A DNA stretch of 64,000 bases, from contig SVHG01000011.1 of the NCBI GenBank assembly GCA_015055965.1, positions 9,104 to 73,103 of the forward strand, in the 5' to 3' direction. This document shows, piece by piece, positions 47,908 to 58,289 of this stretch. The DNA comes from Clostridiales bacterium. GTDB lineage: Bacteria; Bacillota; Clostridia; Christensenellales; Borkfalkiaceae. Both the position numbers and the translations under genes were made by a program. The notes below the pieces were generated by a model. The model saw only the letters and a list, made by a program, of their open reading frames with translations. It was not told the origin of the DNA and ran no database searches. Within the stretch, counting starts at the first letter, position 1; every line of letters starts with the position of its first letter.

Positions 47908-48482
47908 TAAACGGTCATAACGTCCTTTTCTTTTTCTGCAGAAGCCTTTTCTATTTTGGCAATAATATCGGTAACGCTCTTTTCAACGGTGTCGCTAAAA
48001 TCAGCGCATTCGTCTTCCGTAATTTCCTTAGCAGCTTTAAGCTTTTTAAGGGTGTCAAGAGTGTCACGTCTGATATTTCTTGCTGCAACCTTAGCGTCTT
48101 CACACATCTTCTTAACCTGTTTAACAAGCTCTTTTCTGCGTTCTTCGGTAAGAGCGGGGAAAACTAAACGGATAACGTTGCCGTCGTTAGTGGGGTTAAT
48201 ACCAATGTTAGCAACCTGAATAGCCTTTTCTACTGCCTTCAAAAGTGATTTATCCCAAGGAGCAACCACCAAGCATTGACCGTCTACAACAGACATATTA
48301 CCAACTTGGTTAATAGGTGTAGGTGTTCCGTAATAATCAACCATAACCTTATCTAAAACGTGGGGGTTAGCTCTGCCAACTCTAATCATAAGAAGGTCAG
48401 ACTTAAAAACGCTTAAGGTCTTTTCTAATCTTTCTTCGTTTTCCATAAGTATAGTTTCAATTTTTTCCATATCTGCTGCCAT
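47907..48482 (-). CDS. frr: Ribosome recycling factor
   Basis: 'LLMIRVGRANPHVLDKVMVDYYGTPTPINQVGNMSV', 'LTEERRKELVKQVKK'. Confidence 0.95.
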   Translation of the reverse strand: MAADMEKIETILMENEERLEKTLSVFKSDLLMIRVGRANPHVLDKVMVDYYGTPTPINQVGNMSVVDGQCLVVAPWDKSLLKAVEKAIQVANIGINPTNDGNVIRLVFPALTEERRKELVKQVKKMCEDAKVAARNIRRDTLDTLKKLKAAKEITEDECADFSDTVEKSVTDIIAKIEKASAEKEKDVMTV

Positions 48483-48583
48483 AATATATTCTCCTTAAAG
48501 TTAAATTTCGCTTTTTTGCGAGAGTGTTTTATTTTGGTAAATTCAACGGCCTTTGCCTTGAATTCGTTATATTAACGGTTTTA

Positions 48584-49291
48584 TTATTTAATCCAAGTGC
48601 CTTTTGCGTTCTTACTGCAAAGCGCGTTTACTATTGAGTTTTCTTCCAGTAGCGCGAATGCGAAGATAGGCACGTTATTTTCCATACACATAGTTACCGC
48701 AGATGTATCCATAGCCTTTAAGCCTTGGGCGATAAAGTCCATATATGAAATGCAGTCGTAACGCTTTGCGTTGGGGTTGGTTTTGGGATCGCTATCGTAA
48801 ATACCGTCCACGTTCTTTGCTAAAAGAATAACGTCCGCTTCTATTTCACAAGCGCGAAGTGAAGCTGCGGTATCGGTAGAAAAGAAAGGTGAGCCCGTTC
48901 CGCCACCGAATATAACTACCTTGCCTTCCTTTAAAGCCGCGTCTGCTTCTCTGCGGTCAAAGGGCCTTGCAACGGGCATAACGCTAAACGCCGTTTGCAC
49001 AATAGTAGGCACGCCTTTAGCAATTAACGCCTCCTGTAAGCAAAGTGAATTCATAACGGTTGCAAGCATACCCATATAATCGGCGGTGCTTCTGTTCATA
49101 TCAAGGCTTTGTCTTCCGCGCCAAAAGTTGCCCCCGCCAACGACGATGCTAACCTCTGCGCCAAGCTCACGCACGCGCTTGATTTGTTCAACTACGCGGT
49201 TAATAATTTCCCCGTCGTAGCCCGTGCCCTTTTCGCCGGCTAAGGCTTCACCGCTAATCTTAATTAAAACTCTTTTATACAAAGCAGTCAT
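48584..49291 (-). CDS. pyrH: UMP kinase
   Basis: 'LIKISGEALAGEKGTGYD', 'GGGTGSPFFSTDTAASLRA'. Confidence 0.95.
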   Translation of the reverse strand: MTALYKRVLIKISGEALAGEKGTGYDGEIINRVVEQIKRVRELGAEVSIVVGGGNFWRGRQSLDMNRSTADYMGMLATVMNSLCLQEALIAKGVPTIVQTAFSVMPVARPFDRREADAALKEGKVVIFGGGTGSPFFSTDTAASLRACEIEADVILLAKNVDGIYDSDPKTNPNAKRYDCISYMDFIAQGLKAMDTSAVTMCMENNVPIFAFALLEENSIVNALCSKNAKGTWIK

Positions 49292-49529
49292 AACTTTTCA
49301 TCCCGTAAGCTTTATTTGTTTTACTGCAATTTACCTTTGGTAAATTTAATAGCGCTTAAATAACCGCCTTGAATTTACCCTAAATCGCAGTTTAACCAGT
49401 ATCTATACTATTATACTATATTATTTTACAATTGTAAATAGATAATTTAAAAAAAATTGCTAAAAAATTACTAAAAAACAAGAAAATATTTGACTTTTTA
49501 CCATTTTGTAGGCGTTAATAGGGTAAACA

Positions 49530-49641
49530 AAAGAAAATTTTAGTTATCACTTGCAATCAGCCTATCTTTATGCTATAATGAAAAAAAGCTTTTTAAGCCA
49601 AAAGGGACTGCGATTATGAAAAAATCTTTCTTTAAAAAAAT
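49530..49641 (+). repeat. 112-bp direct repeat, copy 1: promoter, leader and signal-peptide start of LRR gene
   Basis: Near-identical to 51793-51904; TTGCAA 49551-49556, 17 nt, TATAAT 49574-49579. Confidence 0.9.
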
Positions 49642-51577
49642 TATTTCAATATTATGCAGTTTTTTCTTAACGTTTTCTTCGGGATGCTTTTGGGATCAAT
49701 TTGCAAGCACGGAAGACTCTTCTTCCGTTGAAGAAATAGAAAAGACTTGTGAGCATAGCTGGAAAGATGCAACCTGCACGGTAGCAAAAAAATGCACTCT
49801 ATGTGGCGAAACGGAAGGGGAAAGTCTTGGACATGAATGGCAAGAAGTCACTTGTGAAGCTCCCCAAAGGTGTAGTCGTTGCGGTGCAACAAGTGGGTTT
49901 CATAAAGGGCATTCGGGAGGGGTTGCCACTTGCAGTAAAAAAGCGGTTTGTGATTCATGCGGGCAAGAATACGGCTTCACTCTTGAGCATTTTTACGTTG
50001 ATAATAAGTGCGTAACTTGCGAATATGAAAAAACGCCCACCGATAATGAATATTTCGTTTTCACTTTGTTAAGTGACGGAAGCTATTCCGTTAAGGCTGC
50101 AAGCAAAGACTTGCCAGAAAAGGTAGTTGTGCCCAGCGTTTATGAAGAAAGGGTGGTAACCGTTATTGAAGACAGAGCTTTTGCAAACTGTGAGCAAATT
50201 AAGCAAATAGATTTACCGAGTAGCATAACGAAAATAGGCAAGGAAGCATTTTTAAATTGTGTAAACTTAATTGAATTACGCATACCTGAAGGCGTTGATG
50301 CTCTTTATCGATATACTTTTTTAAATTGTAATTCTTTAAAAAGGGTTAGTATTCCTGAAAGCCTAACCTTAATTGAAGAAGATTGCTTTTTGGCTTGTAT
50401 TGATCTTGAAGAAACCCATCTTGAAAATATGTTGAGTTGGTTTTATATTGAGTTTGGAAATAAAGATGCAAACCCCGTTTATTATTCAAATCATTTTTAC
50501 GTGCAAAACGAAGTAGTGGAAGAGGTTACTGTGCCTGAATCAATAACGGAGGTTAAAAACCATGCTTTTTATAATTCAAGCATTAAGAAAATAAGCTTTG
50601 GCTTAAAGATGGAAACTATTAAGTCAAACGCTTTTTCCAGATGTTGGGATTTGCAAACTGTTGATATGAGCGCTTGTTTTAATTTAAAGGCGATTGAAGG
50701 TTACGCATTTTCAAATTGCACGGCTGTTTCAACCGTGCATATACCTAGTATCGAAGTGTGGTCAGACGTTGATTTTGCATCAACACCATTGGCTGTGGGA
50801 GGGCTTAAAAACCTTTTATTGCAAGGAAGGCTTTTGGAAACGCTTGAATTTCCCGCGGTTGTTGATGGAGTTGCTAGACAGGCGTTTATGAACTGCAAAT
50901 CGCTTAAAAAGATTATTTTTAATAAGAATATTCAAGGTCTTGGATACAGTGCGTTTGAAAACTGTCAAAACCTTCAAGAAGTTGTTTTTGATAAAAACGG
51001 AGAGCTTAAAATAATCGGCCAAGATGCTTTTCGCAACTGTGATTCTCTTGTTGAAATAAGTTTTCCCGCAAGCTTGCAAAGTATGGTTTTTTCTTCATTT
51101 GGTGGATGTGATAATTTAAAAACCGTTGTATTTAACCCCAACTGTAGTGTTACCGGTCTATTTCACGTGTTCGACGGCTGTTATTCGCTTGAAAATATAA
51201 CTCTTCCGCCAAGCATCGTTGACTTAGAAACCAGTTTTGAAGATTCCCCCAAGCTATTTAAACTTGATGGAAACGTTTATTACGTTGATAACTGGGCTAT
51301 GAAGGTTAAAGAGGGTGCAAAAAGTATCGTTATAAGAAGAGGAACGTTTGGCATTTATGCAAATATAATGATAGGCAACGCTTCCCAAACTGTTGAAGAA
51401 GTTTATATACCAAAAGGTGTAGTTCGTATTCATTATTCAACTTTTGGTAAAAACGTCACAATCTATTGTGAAGACGCCGTTGCGCCAGCCACTTGGGGGC
51501 AAGGATGGCAAGGTAAAGCAAAGGTAATTTGGAACTATGATTTAACAAATTTAAAAATTAGCAATAACACACTATAA
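49616..51577 (+). CDS. BspA-type LRR_5 lipoprotein with N-terminal Cys/His repeats
   Basis: Lipobox 'FSSGC'; 'HSWKDATCTVAKKCTLCGETEGESLGHEW' repeats; 'AFANCEQIKQIDLPSSITKIGKEAFLNC' LRRs. Confidence 0.9.
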   Translation: MKKSFFKKIISILCSFFLTFSSGCFWDQFASTEDSSSVEEIEKTCEHSWKDATCTVAKKCTLCGETEGESLGHEWQEVTCEAPQRCSRCGATSGFHKGHSGGVATCSKKAVCDSCGQEYGFTLEHFYVDNKCVTCEYEKTPTDNEYFVFTLLSDGSYSVKAASKDLPEKVVVPSVYEERVVTVIEDRAFANCEQIKQIDLPSSITKIGKEAFLNCVNLIELRIPEGVDALYRYTFLNCNSLKRVSIPESLTLIEEDCFLACIDLEETHLENMLSWFYIEFGNKDANPVYYSNHFYVQNEVVEEVTVPESITEVKNHAFYNSSIKKISFGLKMETIKSNAFSRCWDLQTVDMSACFNLKAIEGYAFSNCTAVSTVHIPSIEVWSDVDFASTPLAVGGLKNLLLQGRLLETLEFPAVVDGVARQAFMNCKSLKKIIFNKNIQGLGYSAFENCQNLQEVVFDKNGELKIIGQDAFRNCDSLVEISFPASLQSMVFSSFGGCDNLKTVVFNPNCSVTGLFHVFDGCYSLENITLPPSIVDLETSFEDSPKLFKLDGNVYYVDNWAMKVKEGAKSIVIRRGTFGIYANIMIGNASQTVEEVYIPKGVVRIHYSTFGKNVTIYCEDAVAPATWGQGWQGKAKVIWNYDLTNLKISNNTL

Positions 51578-51718
51578 CCGTTAATATTAGAACAAATCTT
51601 TTAGCTCAAGGCTTTTAGAGTTGTTTTTAGCGGAATGAAATACGGTTGAAGATTTTCATCATTCGCCTTACCTAACAGTTCTTGCTAATGCAAGGTTAAC
51701 AGGTTTAAAGAAATTATG

Positions 51719-51757
51719 GCGATGGGCTACTTTTTGTGGCTCATCGTTTTTTTAGTT
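51719..51757 (+). terminator. Terminator between the two LRR genes
   Basis: CGATGGGCTACtttttGTGGCTCATCGTTTTTTT. Confidence 0.75.
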
Positions 51758-51792
51758 AAAAAGACGTTTTAACAAGCAAAATCGCTTTGCGT

Positions 51793-51904
51793 AAAGAAAA
51801 TTTTAGTTATCACTTGCAATCAGCCTATCTTTATGCTATAATGAAAAAAAGCTTTTTAAACCAAAAGGGACTGCGATTATGAAAAAATCTTTCTTTAAAA
51901 AAAT
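51793..51904 (+). repeat. 112-bp direct repeat, copy 2
   Basis: TTGCAA 51814-51819, 17 nt, TATAAT 51837-51842; near-identical to copy 1. Confidence 0.9.
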
Positions 51905-53927
51905 ATTCAGCATACTGCTTTGCTTTGCGTTGTTATTTTGTGGCGCTTGCGAAGAAGAATATGAAGATAGCCAGCAGGTTTGCGAGCATGAATGGAAGGA
52001 AGCAACCTGTGAAAGGGCAAAATATTGCAAAAATTGCTATTTAGAAGAGGGCGGTCCTTTGGGGCACGATTGGGCGGAAGCAACCTGCTTTAGTTCAAAA
52101 AAATGTAAGCGTTGCGATAAAACCAGCGGCATTCATCTTAACCACGAAGGGGGGGAAGCTACCTGCAGTAAAAGGGCTATTTGCGATAATTGTAACCAAG
52201 AGTACGGTTTTAAGCTAAACCATTCCTTAAAGGATGGCGTGTGTGAGGACTGCGGATACGAACACAGCTCTACCGATAGCAGTTATTTTGATTTTACTTT
52301 GTTAGAAAACGGCAGTTATTCAATCAAGGTTAAGGATAAAGAAAATTTACCTACTAAAGTAGTAATCCCAGCCACTTATGAAAACGCGTCGGTAACCCAA
52401 ATAGAAAGAAGAGGGTTTGCAAGCTGTCTAAACCTTGAAGAGATAGAAATACCCACTTCGGTAACTCAAATAGAGGAAGAAGCCTTTTTAAATTGCCCAA
52501 GCTTAATAGAAATCGCCTTACCGGAAGGGGTAAGCGAAATAAAAAAGGATACCTTTTTATATTGTGTTTCTTTAAACAGAATAAAAATACCCTCAACCTT
52601 AACTTATATAGCAAAAGACGCCTTTTTTGCTTGCTATAACCTTCACGAAACTCATCTTGCAGACGTTGGCTCTTGGTTTAATGTATCCTTTGAAGAAAGT
52701 AACGCTAATCCCATTATTAAAAGCAGATATTTCTACTTTGAAAATCAAATGGTAAGGGAAATGATCATACCCGAAGGGGTAGAGAAAATCAACAAGTACG
52801 TGTTTGCTTATAGCGTTATAGAAAGACTAGAAATTGCAAATACGGTTATTTCAATAGATAGCTACGCATTTTATAACTGTGGAAGGTTAAAGGAAATTAC
52901 CTGCAAAGAAAACACTCCTTTATACAATATTTACAGTAATGCTTTTGCCGGCTGTGGTAATCTTGAAACGGTTGATTTTAGTAATGCACTCCGTTTGTCA
53001 AATATAGAATCAAATGCATTTCAAAATTGTAATAACGTAAAACGTGTTTACGCCCATAATTTAAGAAGTTGGATGAATATTAATTTTGAAGATGGAGATT
53101 CAAACCCGCTTAACAGTGATGCGGAATTATATCTTGAAGGTGAGCTTTTAGAAGACTTGCATATTCCATTTTTTACTTATAAAATCAACCAATACGCATT
53201 TTACTGCTGTGGATCTCTTAAGAGATTATTCTTGAACCCAGATACGAGAGAAATTATGCCTTACGCCTTTGCGGGGTGTGATTTATTAGAAGAGATTCAT
53301 TTTGTAAAAAATGCCAACTTGGTCGCAATAGACGGCTATTCTTTTATAGGTTGCGATATGCTATCGGAAGTAAACGTGCCTGCTACCGTTAAATTCGTTG
53401 GTGTTCACGCCTTTTCTGAGTGCAGTAAATTAAGGTCTGTTATTTTTGATTCGGGAAGTAAAGTTACCTCTTTGGGCGATTGTTTTTCTAGTTGCCCGGA
53501 ACTAGAGCACTTTAAACTTCCGGATAATTTACAATATTTAAGCGAAAGCTTTACTTCTTCAAAAAAGCTATTGCAAAAAGAAGGAGGAGTGCTTTACGTT
53601 GATAACTGGGCAGTTGGTGTTAGTGAAAAGGTTAAAACGATTAGACTTAAAGATGGAACGAAGGGGGTTGGCGTTGGTATTCCTTACTATATAGCTCAAG
53701 AGCTTAAAAAAATATATATTCCCGAAAGCGTAATGTATATATCTCAGGGTGCTTTTTCCTCTTGTAAGTCTGCCATCTTTTACTGCGAAGCGCAATCTAA
53801 ACCAAAAACGTGGATAGTTGATTGGAAGCCCCAAGAATGCTCTGTAATTTGGGGTTATACTGAAGAATCAACGGATAGCTCTTCTTCAACCAGCAGCTCA
53901 AATAACTCTAACTCCAGCGCAAGCTAA
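51879..53927 (+). CDS. BspA-type LRR_5 lipoprotein paralogue with Ser-rich C-terminal tail
   Basis: Same architecture as 49616-51577; tail 'STDSSSSTSSSNNSNSSAS'. Confidence 0.9.
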   Translation: MKKSFFKKIFSILLCFALLFCGACEEEYEDSQQVCEHEWKEATCERAKYCKNCYLEEGGPLGHDWAEATCFSSKKCKRCDKTSGIHLNHEGGEATCSKRAICDNCNQEYGFKLNHSLKDGVCEDCGYEHSSTDSSYFDFTLLENGSYSIKVKDKENLPTKVVIPATYENASVTQIERRGFASCLNLEEIEIPTSVTQIEEEAFLNCPSLIEIALPEGVSEIKKDTFLYCVSLNRIKIPSTLTYIAKDAFFACYNLHETHLADVGSWFNVSFEESNANPIIKSRYFYFENQMVREMIIPEGVEKINKYVFAYSVIERLEIANTVISIDSYAFYNCGRLKEITCKENTPLYNIYSNAFAGCGNLETVDFSNALRLSNIESNAFQNCNNVKRVYAHNLRSWMNINFEDGDSNPLNSDAELYLEGELLEDLHIPFFTYKINQYAFYCCGSLKRLFLNPDTREIMPYAFAGCDLLEEIHFVKNANLVAIDGYSFIGCDMLSEVNVPATVKFVGVHAFSECSKLRSVIFDSGSKVTSLGDCFSSCPELEHFKLPDNLQYLSESFTSSKKLLQKEGGVLYVDNWAVGVSEKVKTIRLKDGTKGVGVGIPYYIAQELKKIYIPESVMYISQGAFSSCKSAIFYCEAQSKPKTWIVDWKPQECSVIWGYTEESTDSSSSTSSSNNSNSSAS

Positions 53928-53951
53928 ACTATTAAAATTAACTTAAATAAA

Positions 53952-53993
53952 ACACGGCTAATATGCGTTAATCGCGCTATAGCCGTGTTTTTT
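53952..53993 (+). terminator. Palindromic CTATAG element/terminator
   Basis: ACACGGCTAatatgcgttaatcgcgcTATAGCCGTGTTTTTTT. Confidence 0.8.
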
Positions 53994-54073
53994 TGTTTCT
54001 TTTTATTATAATTCGTAATTAAATTTAGCTTATAAGTATAAGAATTTTTTAAAACCGCTCGTTATAAAAACTG

Positions 54074-55192
54074 TTAATCAAGCTTTTTAATAAAGGATCT
54101 TCTGCGCTTGTGTTGAACGCTGGGGAAGTACTTCCATTGTGATTGAATGGGGTAGTTGTCTTCTAGGTTTAGATTGGTTTCGCAGTATTCAATATCCTTT
54201 TCGTGCATAAGGTTAATAAGCCCGTCTAGCACTATGCTGTTAACGCCAAGATTTCTATATTTGGGTAGCACCGCAATAAGAGCAAGGTCTAAGTGCTTGG
54301 GGTTTTTTATAACCTTAAGTAGTTTTGCTAAGGTGCGCGGTGTAAGCTTACCGTTACCGCCGGCAAGAGCGTCGCCGATAGAAGGGAAGCATAAACCGAA
54401 AGCAACAACGTTATCCTTTTTATCTAAAATAGCGCCAACGTAGTCTAATTTTATAAGCAAATTAAACTGTGAAACGAGTTGTTTTTTCATTCTATCCGTA
54501 AAGGGAACTGTTCCGTAAAGCTCTTTATAGCCCTCGTCTAGAACGTAAAATATGCCGTCTTGGTAGCGCTTAAGAAAATCTCTAGTGTTTTTTGCCGTTG
54601 CAAGTCTAAGCTCGTATTTTTGCATAACGAGCTCTTTTATTCTAGTTATTTTTTGGTTTTTTTCGGGCTTAAAAAGCCTAAATTCCACCCAGTCCGTTTC
54701 CTTTTGGTAGCCTTGCGCTTCTATTAGCTTTTGATAGTAGGGGTGGTTATACTGCTCTTCAAAGGTGTTATTCCAAGAAAAGCCTTCAATTAATAAGCCC
54801 TCTCTTTCTAAGTCAGAAAAGCCAAGCGGACCGCAAATTGCAACGCATCCCTTACTCTTTGCCCAACCTTCTACCGCGTCAAATAGCTTGGCGGCAGCTT
54901 CTTGGTTATTAAGGCAGTCAAAGCGGGTAAACCTTGCGCGCACCTCGCCCATTTTTTGGTTAGACGCGTGTTGAATTATGCCCTGTATTCTGCCAACGTG
55001 CGTTTTACCCTCGTAAGCGTTAAAAAATACGCTTTCACAAGTGTCGTAATAAACGTTTTTCTTGGTAAAAATGCTCTTTTCATCAGCGTATAGCGGGGGT
55101 GTGTAACAGGGGTTGCCCTTATAAAGCTTATTTGGAAAATCCAAAAAGTTTTTTCTTTCGCGGTAATTATTTACCTCTTTAATAACAATCAT
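54074..55192 (-). CDS. GNAT-like acetyltransferase-related protein
   Basis: 'FLDFPNKLYKGNPCYTPPLYADEKSIF' N-terminus and 'LDLALIAVLPKYRNLGVNSIVLDGL' typical of this family. Confidence 0.7.
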   Translation of the reverse strand: MIVIKEVNNYRERKNFLDFPNKLYKGNPCYTPPLYADEKSIFTKKNVYYDTCESVFFNAYEGKTHVGRIQGIIQHASNQKMGEVRARFTRFDCLNNQEAAAKLFDAVEGWAKSKGCVAICGPLGFSDLEREGLLIEGFSWNNTFEEQYNHPYYQKLIEAQGYQKETDWVEFRLFKPEKNQKITRIKELVMQKYELRLATAKNTRDFLKRYQDGIFYVLDEGYKELYGTVPFTDRMKKQLVSQFNLLIKLDYVGAILDKKDNVVAFGLCFPSIGDALAGGNGKLTPRTLAKLLKVIKNPKHLDLALIAVLPKYRNLGVNSIVLDGLINLMHEKDIEYCETNLNLEDNYPIQSQWKYFPSVQHKRRRSFIKKLD

Positions 55193-55406
55193 AATATCCT
55201 TCTTTTCGTGTGGGTTGCTTTTGCAACCTATAATAAATTATATCACTTTACACTCAGAATGTAAAGACATTTTAAAAATACTTAGCAAAACAAGATATTC
55301 TGCTCAATAATCATACATTTTTATTACTTAAACAGCTATATTAAAGGAAGTATAACGGTTTAAAATGCGTAAAAATTTTTACGGCACAAGGGTAAAATTC
55401 CTATAA

Positions 55407-55591
55407 TACTTAACGGCGGTGAGGAAGGTAAAGCTCCCGTTGGTAGTTAACGGCGGTTGTAACTGTAAAAAACCGTTAGTAGTTATTGACGGTGGGGAGG
55501 GTAAAGCTCCTATCGGTAGTTATCGGCGGTTGTAACTGTAAAAAACCGTTGGTAGTTATTGGCGGTTGTAAATATAAAGCGCCTTTGGTAG
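55407..55591. repeat. Tandem repeat, about 38-nt unit, about 5 units, with internally self-complementary units
   Basis: 'GGCGGTTGTAACTGTAAAAAACCGTTgGTAGTTATT' recurring; ends of units pair (AACGG...CCGTT, GGCG...CGCC). Confidence 0.85.
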
Positions 55592-55599
55592 ATAAATAA

Positions 55600-56442
55600 T
55601 TAAGGGAATAAATGCTTGCATATTTCGCCAACGCTATCGTATAGGCGGTAGCATGAAATAACCGCTTGGCTTTCTTCTTGCGAAAGGTAAAGTCTTTCTC
55701 CGTTGAGTTTTTTTATTTCTAGGGTATAAAGGGTAAAGCTATCGGTAAAGGCAAGCAGCTTTTTTAAGGAAGTGTTTTCGTTAACAACCAAATGCTTGCA
55801 TTCCTTAACGCACTTAGAAGATAGGCTTTGTACAAAATAAGCGCGTACGTATGCGTTTTCTTTGGTCTTTTGTAGCGTTCCTGCCACGATAAAGGCGCAA
55901 AAGAATAAAATAGATAGGTTTGGCGTTTTAATAATTAGTGAATAAATAAAAAGGGCAAGTAAAATAGCAGCAATAAAAAGCCCGCTTATTTTTGCTATTA
56001 AAAGGCTGGTTTTACGCTTTAGTTTTAAAGAAAGTATTGCAGTTAAAATTCTTCCGCCGTCTAACGGATAGGCGGGTAGCAGATTAATCGTGAATATGCA
56101 AAGGTTAGAAAAAACTACCGTTTCAAGGTATGGGTAAAACTCCGGCACAAGCCAAAATAGGCAAGTAAAAGCAATGCAAACGCAAAGGTTTGCAAGCGGG
56201 CCGTAAAGGGCAATTTTAATCTCGTCTTTATAAGAAAGTCCCTCTATAGCGCCGTTAACTACCGCTCCGTAGGGCATAAGTGATATTTTATTCATCTTAT
56301 AACCAAGCCTTTCTGCCGCTATTGCATGCCCAAGCTCGTGAATAAGTGCGGTAAGTGTAAAGTTTAAAAATAAAAATACTTTGCCCCGAAGAGCAAAGTA
56401 TATGCCGAACAGAAAAAATAACGGATGAATAGATATTCTCAT
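55600..56442 (-). CDS. M50 metalloprotease, SpoIVFB-like
   Basis: 'ALIHELGHAIAAERLGY' and 'LLPAYPLDGGRIL'. Confidence 0.85.
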   Translation of the reverse strand: MRISIHPLFFLFGIYFALRGKVFLFLNFTLTALIHELGHAIAAERLGYKMNKISLMPYGAVVNGAIEGLSYKDEIKIALYGPLANLCVCIAFTCLFWLVPEFYPYLETVVFSNLCIFTINLLPAYPLDGGRILTAILSLKLKRKTSLLIAKISGLFIAAILLALFIYSLIIKTPNLSILFFCAFIVAGTLQKTKENAYVRAYFVQSLSSKCVKECKHLVVNENTSLKKLLAFTDSFTLYTLEIKKLNGERLYLSQEESQAVISCYRLYDSVGEICKHLFP

Positions 56443-57281
56443 TATTTATTAAACACTATCGAATTTTCTACCGTTGCGTAGTCGGTTAAAAGACTTGCTC
56501 CGTTATAAAGATATACCTTTGCGCTGTTTTTAACGTAGCCAATAGGCAAATGGCGTGAAATTTCTTCGCCTAACGCAAAGTAAACCATATCTAACCCTTC
56601 TACAACGCTAGAAAAACTGTTGCTATGTTCAACGGTAACGGTATAAGTGCCGTTTTCTGCGCGCTCAACGGCAGAAACCTTGCCGTCACATACGGGGTAA
56701 AGTGAATATTCGCCGTTAATTGCAATAGCGCCGTTTTCTAAGGTTACACCGCTAACGTCCGCAATAGGAATGGTAAGCGAAAAATCGCTATAGGAAAGCT
56801 CGTTTGCAGTTAGATCCTCACTTTGAAAAACGCTTTTAAAAAGAGTGTTCATTCCGCTGTTTTCCCAAAATAAATTGGTTAATATAATAGCGGAAATAAG
56901 GGCGAAAATAGCAACCACTTGAGCGGAAATAAACGCCTTAAAGCGCCTTTCCTTTTTGCTAACGGCTTCGTCGTAAACGGTGGGTAAATTTTCGCTTTCA
57001 CTTGCGCTTTGGGTATAAGAATTATCAAAATCGCAATTTGCGTTATCTAACGCGGTAGTTTCTTGCGTGCATTCGTTGCTGTTCTTTACGCTATCGTTAT
57101 CTGCGGTAAAGGAAGGGCTTTCGTTTGCCATTTCGTTTGCAATTTTAGCGTTAACCGCTTTAACCAGCCTTTTCTTTTTAAAAAAAGGGCGTTTGCGCTT
57201 AAAAGAATATTCACAGGTAGAAATGGGTATTTCTATCATTTTAGCGTACTCAATACTGTTTTCCAAAATTTTTGCCTCCAT
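56442..57281 (-). CDS. SpoIVFA-like membrane protein with M23-like C-terminal domain
   Basis: Single TM, C-terminal 'CDGKVSAVERAENGTYTVTVEHSNSFSSVVEGLDMVYFALGEEI'; 1-nt overlap with SpoIVFB-like gene. Confidence 0.7.
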   Translation of the reverse strand: MEAKILENSIEYAKMIEIPISTCEYSFKRKRPFFKKKRLVKAVNAKIANEMANESPSFTADNDSVKNSNECTQETTALDNANCDFDNSYTQSASESENLPTVYDEAVSKKERRFKAFISAQVVAIFALISAIILTNLFWENSGMNTLFKSVFQSEDLTANELSYSDFSLTIPIADVSGVTLENGAIAINGEYSLYPVCDGKVSAVERAENGTYTVTVEHSNSFSSVVEGLDMVYFALGEEISRHLPIGYVKNSAKVYLYNGASLLTDYATVENSIVFNK

Positions 57282-57600
57282 AATCTTGCTATACTCTATG
57301 CTAAAAACAAAAATAATAGAACGAAAATTTTTTTCAATTTACAAATAGCGGTTTACTATATTTTGCCGTTATGGTATAATTAAAGCAGTTTTTAGTTGCA
57401 TAAACAAAAGGCGGGTGTTTTTAAGTTTAATTAATGATAAGCCAAATCCCCCTATTTCTTTTACAAAATTCGACAAAATATTACAAAATAATTTAAAATA
57501 ATTCATTTTGTTACACCGTTCGATAAATTGCAACGAAAATCAACAAAAACCAACAAAATACACCAAAAAATACTATAATATAACAAAAAACACAGGGAAG

Positions 57601-58128
57601 ATGATGATAAATAATCTGTTAACAACGGTTACCCAAGAGGATATTATTAAAATAGCAATAGCGGTTGGCGTTCTTGCGCTGATATTAATTATTGCGCGCT
57701 ATTTATATAAAAAGAGTAAAGAGCCCAACTATTTTGTAAAGGATAGACTGCTTACCGATACAGAGCTTGCATATTATAACGTAATACGCGAGCTAATAGA
57801 TAGCCGTTTTATTATTTTACCCCAAATAAACCTTGCTTCCGTATTAGATAAAAAGGGGGGCGGAAATTTTAGAACGGAGCTGTTTAGAAATATAGACTTC
57901 GGCGTTTTTGACGGCGAGCTTCATCCCATATTTTTAATAGAAATTAACGATAACACGCATTTAAGAAAGGATAGAAAGGAAAGGGATAAGCGCGTTAACA
58001 AAATTTGCAAAAAGGCGGGCATACCCTTAGTTACCTTTTGGGTTAGGGATGGAATAAACGAAAGCGAAATGTACCGCGAGTTAAAAAACGCGTTAAACCG
58101 CGGATTAAAAGAGCTTTATGATAGATAA
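57601..58128 (+). CDS. DUF2726-type protein with N-terminal TM
   Basis: 'LLTDTELAYYNVIRELI...IDFGVFDGELHPIFLIEINDNTH...CKKAGIPLVTF'; start MMINNLL. Confidence 0.8.
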   Translation: MMINNLLTTVTQEDIIKIAIAVGVLALILIIARYLYKKSKEPNYFVKDRLLTDTELAYYNVIRELIDSRFIILPQINLASVLDKKGGGNFRTELFRNIDFGVFDGELHPIFLIEINDNTHLRKDRKERDKRVNKICKKAGIPLVTFWVRDGINESEMYRELKNALNRGLKELYDR

Positions 58129-58289
58129 AGGCAAGTAAAAAAGTAATAACTTGGCAAAAAAATAAAAATAGTTTAAAAAAGTGGAATATTTTTGAAAAAA
58201 ACTATATACAAATTTAAAAAAGTGTGATATAATAACGTTATTAAAAAAGCGTTATTCAAAATATAACGTAAATATGTGGAGGTAACACC

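Noticed and set aside
55407-55591. CRISPR array
   Set aside because: Contiguous units with partial degeneracy and no regular unique spacers; no cas genes.
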